The position numbers and the translations under genes are program-made. Below are positions 1 through 5,156 of a DNA stretch of 6,010 nucleotides, piece after piece. Under the pieces are notes generated by a model, which ran no database searches, was not told the DNA's origin, and saw nothing but the letters and a program-made list of their open reading frames with translations. Position 1 is the stretch's first letter. Every line of letters starts with the position of its first letter. The stretch covers positions 1-6,010 of the forward strand of contig JAHHTV010000097.1 in NCBI GenBank assembly GCA_020024395.1, written 5' to 3'. Source of the DNA: Anaerotignum sp. (GTDB lineage Bacteria; Bacillota; Clostridia; Lachnospirales; Anaerotignaceae).

Positions 1-27
1 ATAAAATATATCTTATTTCGCTTATTT

Positions 28-66
28 TGATGTATTTATTAAAATTTTATGATACATCATTTTTTT
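28..66 (+). terminator. Putative weak intrinsic terminator or AT-rich palindrome at the left edge
   Basis: The arms TGATGTAT (28-35) and ATACATCA (52-59) are perfect reverse complements, with a possible extra T-G wobble pair inside. The loop is AT-rich and contains AAAATTTT. Seven T residues (60-66) follow directly, which is the layout of a rho-independent terminator for a plus-strand gene ending left of the window. The stem has only three G-C pairs, so it would be weak. No coding tail can be confirmed upstream: one forward frame has a stop inside the hairpin (28-30), one has a stop at positions 2-4, and the third stays open to 69-71. A protein-binding palindrome is the alternative reading. 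Confidence 0.35.
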
Positions 67-126
67 GTTGAAATTGAATAAATTTCTGCATTTTTGAAAA
101 TAAATAACAGTATAAAATTAGCAATA

Positions 127-190
127 ATACCTATTGCAAATCAAAAATATATTACATATAATCAAAAAGTATCTTATTGAAAATAGGTAT
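127..190. promoter_or_regulatory. Pair of related operator-like boxes flanking the TRAP promoter
   Basis: ATACCTATT (127-135) recurs as its exact reverse complement AATAGGTAT (182-190). In addition, CCTATTGCAAAT (130-141) and CTTATTGAAAAT (173-184) match at 10 of 12 positions in direct orientation, 43 bp apart, which is about four helical turns. The downstream box is itself an imperfect dyad, CTTATT-GAA-AATAGG (173-187). A further short hairpin, GCAATA/TATTGC (121-126 and 132-137), overlaps the upstream box. The upstream box overlaps the -35 hexamer and the downstream box lies just after the expected transcription start, as would suit a repressor. No regulator gene is in the window, so the factor is unknown. 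AT-rich DNA produces some such matches by chance. Confidence 0.35.
134..162 (+). promoter_or_regulatory. Predicted sigma-A-type promoter of the TRAP transporter operon
   Basis: A -35 hexamer TTGCAA (134-139) is separated by exactly 17 bases from a perfect -10 hexamer TATAAT (157-162). Transcription would start near 168-170 and leave a leader of about 110 bases before the dctP start. I see no strong riboswitch-like fold in that leader. A second, weaker possibility is TTGACA (227-232) with TATGGT (248-253), but its 15-base spacing is short. The stretch between those hexamers includes ATAACGCTTTTA, which resembles the core of a CcpA cre site but mismatches the consensus at several outer positions, so I do not call it. 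Confidence 0.6.
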
Positions 191-265
191 GATAAAACAA
201 AAAAGATTTATTTTATGCAAACTTATTTGACAGAGATATAACGCTTTTATGGTGAAACAAATCAA

Positions 266-274
266 AGGGAGGAG
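266..274 (+). promoter_or_regulatory. Ribosome binding site of dctP
   Basis: AGGGAGGAG ends five bases before the ATG at 280. A second ATG at 276-278 is out of frame and too close to the site. The ATG at 280 opens directly onto a lipoprotein signal peptide, which settles the start. Confidence 0.8.
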
Positions 275-279
275 TATGT

Positions 280-1434
280 ATGAAAAAAAGAATTGGTGCA
301 CTCATGTTAGCAGGCGCTATGATGTTGGGTATGACTGGTTGTGGACAAAAAGAAGAAACAGAAGCACAATCGTCTGCCCCAACTGACTTTGTGGAAAAAA
401 AGGTAGAGCCTGTAACATTTGAGTCAGGTGTAGAATTGCAAGAAGATTGCAAACACTTGATTTATGCATTGGGGAATGCACCTGCAACCATCGACGCTGC
501 AAAATATTTCAAAATGCGTATTGAGCAAGAAAGCAAAGGTGCGATGACTGTAGATATTTACACAGACAATGTATTGGGTAGCGAAAGAGAATTGCTGGAA
601 AGCTGTCAATTTGGTGATTATGATATCGTTTTGGCAACAAATGCAACTGTGGCAGCATTTTGTCACGATATTTATTGTCTGGATATTCCCTGGCTGTTTG
701 ATAACAAACAACAAGTATATGAAGTATTGGATGGTAAATTAGGGGACTATTTAGGCGAAGAATTAAATAAAGTTGGTTTTCAGTTGTTACAATGGCAAGA
801 AAACTCTTTCCGTACATTGTCTACAACCAATAGACCTGTGCAATCTATGAAAGATTTGAAAGGTATGAAAATTCGTATCATGGAAAACGAATTGCAGCTG
901 GCACAATGGAAAGCATATGGTGCAAATCCTACACCAATGGCATTTACAGAATTGTTTACTGCTTTGCAACAAGGTACTGTTGATGGACAAGACAATGGTG
1001 CAGAATTGACATGGCAATCCAAATTCTGTGAAGTACAGAAATATTATGTATATACAAAACATATCTATTCTCCTTATGTAATTCTGATGAGTGGTGAGCG
1101 TTTTAATGAATTTTCAAAAGAAGACCAAGAAATGATATTGCGTGTATCTGATGAAGCAGTTGCTTATGAAAGAGAAAGATGTTCTGAGTATGAGGCAATC
1201 GCTCTGGAAAACATCAAAAGCTATCCGGGTATGAACTATACAGAATTAAGCCAAGAAGCGATTACAGAAATGAAGGAAGCTTGCTCTGGTATCAAAGAAA
1301 TGGCGTATAGCAAAGTAGAACATCCAGAAGTTGTTGACTTGCTTTATAGCGAAGTAGAAAAAGCAAAACAAAAATATCCTGTGGAAGAAGCATCAGAAAA
1401 AGCAACATCTGATACCACAAAACCCGCAGCATAA
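280..1434 (+). CDS. dctP: TRAP transporter substrate-binding lipoprotein, DctP family
   Basis: This is the extracytoplasmic solute receptor of a tripartite ATP-independent periplasmic (TRAP) transporter. It captures the solute outside the membrane and delivers it to the DctQ/DctM permease. The 384-residue protein starts with a lipoprotein signal peptide: basic KKR, a hydrophobic stretch, and lipobox MTGC with Cys21 as the lipid-anchored residue. A short Ser/Glu-rich tether precedes the binding domain (about 57-365). Family hallmarks are ENSFRT (174-179), DLKGMKIR with Arg199 at the position that in characterised members binds the substrate carboxylate, and PTPMAFTELFTALQQGTVDGQDN (217-239). 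The C-terminal tail (366-384) is Ala/Thr/Lys-rich and looks disordered. Seven cysteines besides the lipid-anchored one lie in the exported part, which is many for this family. It is the first gene of a dctP-dctQ-dctM operon. The substrate (dicarboxylate, sialic acid, uronate or other) cannot be decided from the sequence. Confidence 0.95.
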   Translation: MKKRIGALMLAGAMMLGMTGCGQKEETEAQSSAPTDFVEKKVEPVTFESGVELQEDCKHLIYALGNAPATIDAAKYFKMRIEQESKGAMTVDIYTDNVLGSERELLESCQFGDYDIVLATNATVAAFCHDIYCLDIPWLFDNKQQVYEVLDGKLGDYLGEELNKVGFQLLQWQENSFRTLSTTNRPVQSMKDLKGMKIRIMENELQLAQWKAYGANPTPMAFTELFTALQQGTVDGQDNGAELTWQSKFCEVQKYYVYTKHIYSPYVILMSGERFNEFSKEDQEMILRVSDEAVAYERERCSEYEAIALENIKSYPGMNYTELSQEAITEMKEACSGIKEMAYSKVEHPEVVDLLYSEVEKAKQKYPVEEASEKATSDTTKPAA

Positions 1435-1454
1435 ATAAAGGGGAGGAAAAAAGT

Positions 1455-1943
1455 ATGAAATTTTTGAATGAACATCTGGAAGCCTGTTTTATTATACCAT
1501 TGATGTTTTTGATGAGTTTGATTATTTTCGCACAAGTGGTTATGCGTTATGTATTCAAAAGTTCTTTGACTTGGTCAGAAGAATTGGCAAGATATTTATT
1601 TGTATGGTTGGTATATTTCTCTGTGGCTTATACTGCAAAAAAAGAAGCACATATTCGTATTGATGCAGCCATCAATATTTATCCAAAAGGTATGCGTCCA
1701 TACATCGAAATATTAAGCGAAGTAATCGTATTGGCATTTTCTGTATTTATTGCATTTACTTCTGTTACAGTATTCCAAAAAATTTCCGCAAGTGGTCAAG
1801 TATCTCCTGCATTACATATCCCAATGCAATTTGTATATGCAGCTCCTTTGGTTGGTTTTGTGCTGACATCTATTCGTCAAATACAATGCATTGTTAGAAA
1901 AATAAAAGCGTTGGGCAATACTGAGGAGGTGAACAAGGCATGA
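1455..1943 (+). CDS. dctQ: TRAP transporter small permease, DctQ family
   Basis: This is the small integral membrane subunit of the TRAP transporter, which in characterised systems pairs with DctM to form the permease. The 162-residue protein is of typical family length. It has four hydrophobic segments at about 11-33, 45-62, 84-107 and 123-147. The signature W40-SEELARYLFVWLVYFSVAY before a KKEAHIRID loop (62-70) is the classic DctQ motif around the second membrane helix. The start follows AAGGGGAGG (1438-1446) at an 8-base spacing and lies 20 bases after the dctP stop, so co-transcription is very likely. The last four bases overlap the dctM start as ATGA, indicating translational coupling. 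I see nothing truncated or odd. Confidence 0.95.
   Translation: MKFLNEHLEACFIIPLMFLMSLIIFAQVVMRYVFKSSLTWSEELARYLFVWLVYFSVAYTAKKEAHIRIDAAINIYPKGMRPYIEILSEVIVLAFSVFIAFTSVTVFQKISASGQVSPALHIPMQFVYAAPLVGFVLTSIRQIQCIVRKIKALGNTEEVNKA
1923..1932 (+). promoter_or_regulatory. Ribosome binding site of dctM inside the end of dctQ
   Basis: GAGGAGGTGA is close to a full complement of the 16S rRNA 3' end and lies 7 bases before the ATG at 1940. It sits within the last codons of dctQ, and the stop and start codons overlap as ATGA. This supports coupled translation and roughly matched amounts of the two permease subunits. Confidence 0.85.
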
Positions 1944-3229
1944 CAGGTGCGATTGCAACAGTTATATTCATTACATTGATTTTGAGCCTTGTTTTGACAA
2001 TTCCCATTGGGTTTTCATTGGGTATTGCATCTTTGGCTTACATTTTCTACACAGACCAGTTAACATTGGGTTTTGTGGCACGTAACTTAGTAACAGGTTG
2101 TGACTCTTTCCCTATCATGGCAATCCCATTTTTCGTATTTGCGGGTGAATTGATGGGCGGCGGCGGTATCTCCAAACGTTTGCTTGACGTTGCCAATGTA
2201 TTCTTTGGTAGAATTCGTGGTGGTTTGGCAATCGTAACCGTTGTTGTTTGTATGTTCTTTGCAGCGATTTCTGGCTCTGGCCCTGCTACGGTTGCAGCGG
2301 TTGGCGGTATGGTGGTACCTACCATGTTGGAAAAAGGTTATGATAAAAAATTCGTACTAGCATTGATTGCAGCTGCTGGTTCTATTGGTGTTATCATTCC
2401 ACCTAGTATCCCTATGGTTGTTTACTCTGTAACTGTAAATAGTTCCGTAAGTTCTTTGTTCTTGGCAGGTTTTATTCCGGGGATTTTGATTGGCTTGGTA
2501 TTGATTTTTTACAGCTATATTTATGCAAAAAAGGCAGGTTATAAAGGTGATAGCGAACCATTTAGCATGAAACGTGCAATGCAAGAAGTTTGGAAAGGAA
2601 AATGGGCATTGCTCTCTCCTATCATCATTTTGGGCGGTATTTATGGCGGTATTTTTACACCAACAGAAGCAGCCGCAGTATCTGTTATATATAGTTTGAT
2701 TATTGGTTTGTTTGTATACAAAGAATTGAACTTCCGTCAATTATTGGACGTAACAAAAAGAGCTTGTGAAACCACAGCAACGATTTTGGTTGTTATTGGT
2801 TGTGCAACTGCGTTCTCCAAAGTATTGACTTTGGGACGTATTCCAACAACCGTTGCAACATTGTTGACAACTATGACAGATAGTAAAGTATTGATACTGC
2901 TTTTAATCAACTTGTTGTTGTTGTTGGTTGGCTGTTTCATGGAAACAGTATGTGCTATCATGATTTTGGCACCTATCTTATTCCCTGTGGTAACTGCTTT
3001 GGGTGTAGACCCTGTACATTTTGGTATCATCATGGTAACCAACTTGGCAATCGGTTTCATCACTCCTCCATTGGGCGTAAACTTGTTTGTGGCGTCTCGT
3101 GTAGGTGAAACGACACTAGATGTCGTCATTAAGGGTATTATACCATTTTTGGTATTGATGATTGCAACATTGTTGTTGCTGACATATGTTCCGGCAATTT
3201 CTATGTTCTTACCAAATTTGATGGGATAA
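1940..3229 (+). CDS. dctM: TRAP transporter large permease, DctM family
   Basis: This is the large membrane subunit that forms the solute pathway. By family knowledge it couples import to a sodium gradient using an elevator-type mechanism. The 429-residue protein matches the usual length of about 425-430 and is hydrophobic almost throughout, with roughly 11-12 membrane or re-entrant segments. Diagnostic stretches are ESFPIMAIPFF-like DSFPIMAIPFFVFAGELM (55-72), FFAAISGSGPATVAAVG (106-122), IGVIIPPSIPMVVYS (149-163), PTEAAAVSVIYSL (241-253), MILAPILFPV (341-350) and IGFITPPLGVNLFVAS (371-386). The SGSGPAT and ITPPLGVN regions correspond to the two hairpin regions associated with sodium and substrate binding in structurally solved members. 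The family belongs to the ion transporter superfamily. It is the last gene of the operon and is followed by a strong hairpin terminator. It appears intact. Confidence 0.96.
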   Translation: MTGAIATVIFITLILSLVLTIPIGFSLGIASLAYIFYTDQLTLGFVARNLVTGCDSFPIMAIPFFVFAGELMGGGGISKRLLDVANVFFGRIRGGLAIVTVVVCMFFAAISGSGPATVAAVGGMVVPTMLEKGYDKKFVLALIAAAGSIGVIIPPSIPMVVYSVTVNSSVSSLFLAGFIPGILIGLVLIFYSYIYAKKAGYKGDSEPFSMKRAMQEVWKGKWALLSPIIILGGIYGGIFTPTEAAAVSVIYSLIIGLFVYKELNFRQLLDVTKRACETTATILVVIGCATAFSKVLTLGRIPTTVATLLTTMTDSKVLILLLINLLLLLVGCFMETVCAIMILAPILFPVVTALGVDPVHFGIIMVTNLAIGFITPPLGVNLFVASRVGETTLDVVIKGIIPFLVLMIATLLLLTYVPAISMFLPNLMG

Positions 3230-3238
3230 CCCATAAAG

Positions 3239-3277
3239 AAATGATATAAAATAATAAAATGATATAAAATAATAAAA
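3239..3277. repeat. Perfect two-copy tandem repeat of 18 bp next to the terminator
   Basis: ATGATATAAAATAATAAA occurs twice without a mismatch (3241-3258 and 3259-3276). The 18-base period extends from 3239 to 3277. It lies 9 bases after the dctM stop and its end merges into the left arm of the terminator hairpin. It most likely arose by slippage or a local duplication in AT-rich DNA. On the minus strand it supplies a U-rich tract downstream of the hairpin. Confidence 0.85.
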
Positions 3278-3313
3278 GGAGAATACTTTGTATAGCAAGG
3301 TATTCTCCTTTTT
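3274..3313. terminator. Bidirectional intrinsic terminator between dctM and the GHL10 gene
   Basis: The left arm (3274-3290) and right arm (3296-3312) form a 17-bp stem with a single T-G wobble pair and the 5-base loop TATAG. The core is GGAGAATAC/GTATTCTCC. On the plus strand the stem ends in TTTTT (3309-3313). On the minus strand it ends in TTTT followed by a U-rich tract. It therefore suits both genes that converge on it: dctM, ending at 3229, and the minus-strand gene, ending at 3356. Confidence 0.9.
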
Positions 3314-3355
3314 GATTATGTTTTTTGATAATATTTATTATGGAAACAATAGATA

Positions 3356-5002
3356 TTATTTGGTATAAGAAACATCAGATTTTATAGAAATGGTTGCATC
3401 TTTTTCGCTCCAAGTAATTTGAAAATCGAGTAATTCGGCAACATCTCTCAATTTATAATATGTATAATCTTGTATGGTATAGGCAGAAACATTTTGTTTT
3501 TCGCCATCTAAATATAATTTTGCAGAAGATGATATTGCTGTGGTATCTTTTTGTGATGTATTTTCAGAAATCGGTTTGTCATAAGGGGTATTGGTTTCCA
3601 AATGAATTGCCATATCTTCTTCTACCCATTTGGGATAAAATTGTTTTTTGGTATCATGGAAAGCGGCAGCAATATCACGCAATTTGAAATAGCTATAATC
3701 ATTTACAATATAAACAGGCATATCCATAGATATTCCATCTATTTTTATTTTGGCTCTGCCTGCGAAAGCTGTTTCTGTTTTTTGCGGTTTTGGTTTTTCT
3801 ACGGGTGGTGCAGGTGTTTCAGGTATAGGTATTTCAGGTGCAGGTATTTCAGGTGTTGGTGTTTCGGATTTTGTATAATATGCTTTTACAGCATCCGCAG
3901 CCCCTTTTCTGTTTTGCAACAAATCTCTCAAACTAAAATAACAGTTCCCATCAACATTATGATATTTTTCATTGATTTGCAATTTTTGTTTCATATCAGC
4001 GGCAATATGGTCTTTGTAGATACCTTGCCCAATGTATAAAGCAACGTCAGTACCTTCTACGGCATCATTCCACCATTTTACCAATGTTTCATAATCTGCA
4101 GCAGTATTGCCGATTTCCCAATAAATTTGTGGTGTGATATAATCTACCCATTCTTGTTCAATCCATTTTTTTGCATCACCATACACTGTGTAATATCCTT
4201 CTGCCCCTTTTGTGGCAGAACCTTTTGGGTCAGAGGTGTTGTTTTTCCAGATACCCATAGGACTGATACCAAAATCAACATTTGGTTTGATATTATGGAT
4301 GCATTGAGAAACACGATAAATTAAATCATCTACATGCCCACGGCGTTCATTTGCAACCGCCCCATCTCTGCCTTCGCCTTCTGGTAATGGATAATTGGAC
4401 GGATAAAAATAATCATCAAAATGAATGGCATCTACATCATAATTTTGTACCACTTCTGCAACGGTATCTGTGATATACCGTTTGACTTCTTCTTTGGAAG
4501 GATTAAAATACATTGCATTTTTGTAAGCCAATATCCAATCAGGGTGTTGTCTTGCAATGTTGTCGGCAGAAAGTGCCGCAAGGTCTGTGCCTGATGTGGT
4601 GATGCGATAAGGGTTCATCCAGGCATGAAATTCCATACCTCTTTTATGTGTTTCTGAAATCATAAATGCCATGGGGTCATAGCCAGGGTGTTTGCCTTGT
4701 ACACCTGTCAAAACAGCACTCCAAGGATTGTATGACGAATTGTAAAAAGCATCGCCTTTTGGACGGATTTGCACAACCACGGTATTGAGTCCCAATGCTT
4801 GGGCTTTATCCAATTTTTCGATAAATTCTTGTTTTTGTGCAGACGGATTGTTTTGTGTTGATGGATAATCCGCACTATATACAGTGGAAATCCAAACTGC
4901 ACGCATATCATGTTCTGGTGCTTTGGCAAATGCTGTGGGGGTGTGTATAAAAATAGAAGTGCCTAGAACAAAAACACTTATTTTTTGTAGCCATTTTTTC
5001 AT
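3356..5002 (-). CDS. Exported glycosyl-hydrolase-like protein (GHL10/COG1649, DUF187) with two C-terminal repeat modules
   Basis: This is a 548-residue secreted or cell-wall protein. A signal peptide (1-26) has basic KKW, a hydrophobic core and AFA as the likely cleavage site before Lys27. Residues 30 to about 345 form a GHL10-type TIM-barrel domain. Its conserved stretches are MRAVWISTVYSADYP (33-47), NTVVVQIRPKGDAFY (73-87), EFHAWMNPYR (124-133), DAIHFDDYFYP (191-201, with the acidic pair Asp196-Asp197), FGISPMGIW (244-252) and YITPQIYWE (288-296). E. coli DigH (YddW), from the same broad family, cleaves peptide-stripped peptidoglycan glycan strands. A similar role is plausible here but inferred. 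A Pro-rich linker (381-406) leads to two related modules (about 416-470 and 494-541) sharing D-YxYxKLRDxA, like Cu-amine-oxidase-N-type repeats on clostridial surface proteins. The start follows AAAGGAG with 7-base spacing. The gene stands alone, convergent with dctM and divergent from aroE. Confidence 0.88.
   Translation of the reverse strand: MKKWLQKISVFVLGTSIFIHTPTAFAKAPEHDMRAVWISTVYSADYPSTQNNPSAQKQEFIEKLDKAQALGLNTVVVQIRPKGDAFYNSSYNPWSAVLTGVQGKHPGYDPMAFMISETHKRGMEFHAWMNPYRITTSGTDLAALSADNIARQHPDWILAYKNAMYFNPSKEEVKRYITDTVAEVVQNYDVDAIHFDDYFYPSNYPLPEGEGRDGAVANERRGHVDDLIYRVSQCIHNIKPNVDFGISPMGIWKNNTSDPKGSATKGAEGYYTVYGDAKKWIEQEWVDYITPQIYWEIGNTAADYETLVKWWNDAVEGTDVALYIGQGIYKDHIAADMKQKLQINEKYHNVDGNCYFSLRDLLQNRKGAADAVKAYYTKSETPTPEIPAPEIPIPETPAPPVEKPKPQKTETAFAGRAKIKIDGISMDMPVYIVNDYSYFKLRDIAAAFHDTKKQFYPKWVEEDMAIHLETNTPYDKPISENTSQKDTTAISSSAKLYLDGEKQNVSAYTIQDYTYYKLRDVAELLDFQITWSEKDATISIKSDVSYTK
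3813..3868 (-). repeat. 15-bp tandem repeats coding for the proline-rich linker
   Basis: Read on the plus strand, units beginning GGTGTTTCAGG or GGTATTTCAGG recur every 15 bases (3813-3827, 3828-3842, 3843-3857, then a partial copy). On the coding strand they give five-residue blocks of the type APEIP/IPETP (residues 383-398). The linker would be extended and protease-tolerant, separating the catalytic-like domain from the C-terminal modules. Its copy number may vary between strains because short perfect repeats can slip. Confidence 0.8.
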
Positions 5003-5009
5003 AAATATA

Positions 5010-5016
5010 CTCCTTT
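5010..5016 (-). promoter_or_regulatory. Ribosome binding site of the GHL10-family gene
   Basis: Read on the minus strand, AAAGGAG precedes the ATG at 5002-5000 by 7 bases. It supports the chosen start, which opens onto the signal peptide. Confidence 0.8.
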
Positions 5017-5045
5017 GAAATATTGATTTTTTACATTATTTTACC

Positions 5046-5074
5046 ATTGTAACATACTTTGGTTGTATACAAAA
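5046..5074 (-). promoter_or_regulatory. Candidate promoter of the GHL10-family gene (extended -10)
   Basis: On the minus strand there is TGTTACAAT, that is TG-n followed by the -10 hexamer TACAAT (plus-strand 5046-5051). Upstream lie weak -35 candidates: TTTTGT at 17-base spacing (5069-5074) or TTGTAT at 15-base spacing (5067-5072). The extended -10 may compensate for the poor -35. A 10-bp palindrome, TTGTATACAA (5063-5072), overlaps the -35 region. Confidence 0.45.
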
Positions 5075-5098
5075 TTACGATTTTATTACAATATAGTG

Positions 5099-5127
5099 TT
5101 GCATATCTTTCCATATTGTATTAGCAT
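5099..5127 (+). promoter_or_regulatory. Candidate promoter of the aroE-aroK gene
   Basis: TTGCAT (5099-5104) and TAGCAT (5122-5127) are separated by 17 bases, and each matches the sigma-A consensus at 4 of 6 positions. Transcription would start near 5133-5135, leaving a short leader of about 23 bases. An inverted repeat, TATTGT (5114-5119) and ACAATA (5131-5136), brackets the -10. It may be chance in AT-rich DNA. The leader is too short for an attenuator or a T-box. Confidence 0.45.
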
Positions 5128-5145
5128 AAAACAATAACAATAAAT

Positions 5146-5153
5146 GAGGTGAT
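5146..5153 (+). promoter_or_regulatory. Ribosome binding site of aroE-aroK
   Basis: GAGGTGAT matches the 16S anti-Shine-Dalgarno complement, with its GAGG core 7 bases before the ATG at 5157. The nearby ATG at 5152 is out of frame and lies inside the site. The ATG at 5157 leads straight into the conserved AroE N-terminus. Confidence 0.8.
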
Positions 5154-5156
5154 GGA

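Noticed and set aside
49..81. Ten-codon open frame starting inside the left-edge hairpin
   Set aside because: It has no ribosome binding site and is short enough to be chance in AT-rich DNA.
236..249. CcpA cre-like site ahead of dctP
   Set aside because: The centre AACGCTTT fits, but about four of the 14 consensus positions mismatch, including the conserved outer TG and CA bases. It is too weak to call.
227..253. Second promoter with a perfect TTGACA close to the dctP start
   Set aside because: The only matching -10 (TATGGT) is a 4/6 match at 15-base spacing. The 134-162 promoter is much better, so this is mentioned only as a weak alternative.
169..265. Riboswitch or attenuator in the dctP leader
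   Set aside because: Only short AT-only complementary stretches are visible (such as ATAAAA/TTTTAT at 192-197 and 211-216). There is no stable stem with a T-run and no recognisable aptamer core.
2357..2740. 127-codon open frame on the minus strand within dctM
   Set aside because: This is another antisense shadow of dctM, with a cysteine- and asparagine-rich composition and no domain signal.
2737..3234. 165-codon open frame on the minus strand opposite the 3' half of dctM
   Set aside because: It lies wholly antisense to a clear DctM coding sequence, has a low-complexity Asn/Thr/Lys/Ile composition that follows from reading hydrophobic codons backwards, and resembles no family I know.
3602..4039. 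145-codon plus-strand open frame opposite the GHL10 gene, with repeated RYFRC-type residues
   Set aside because: The apparent repeats are the 15-bp linker repeats of the real minus-strand gene read in the wrong direction. I see no supporting ribosome binding site or family resemblance.
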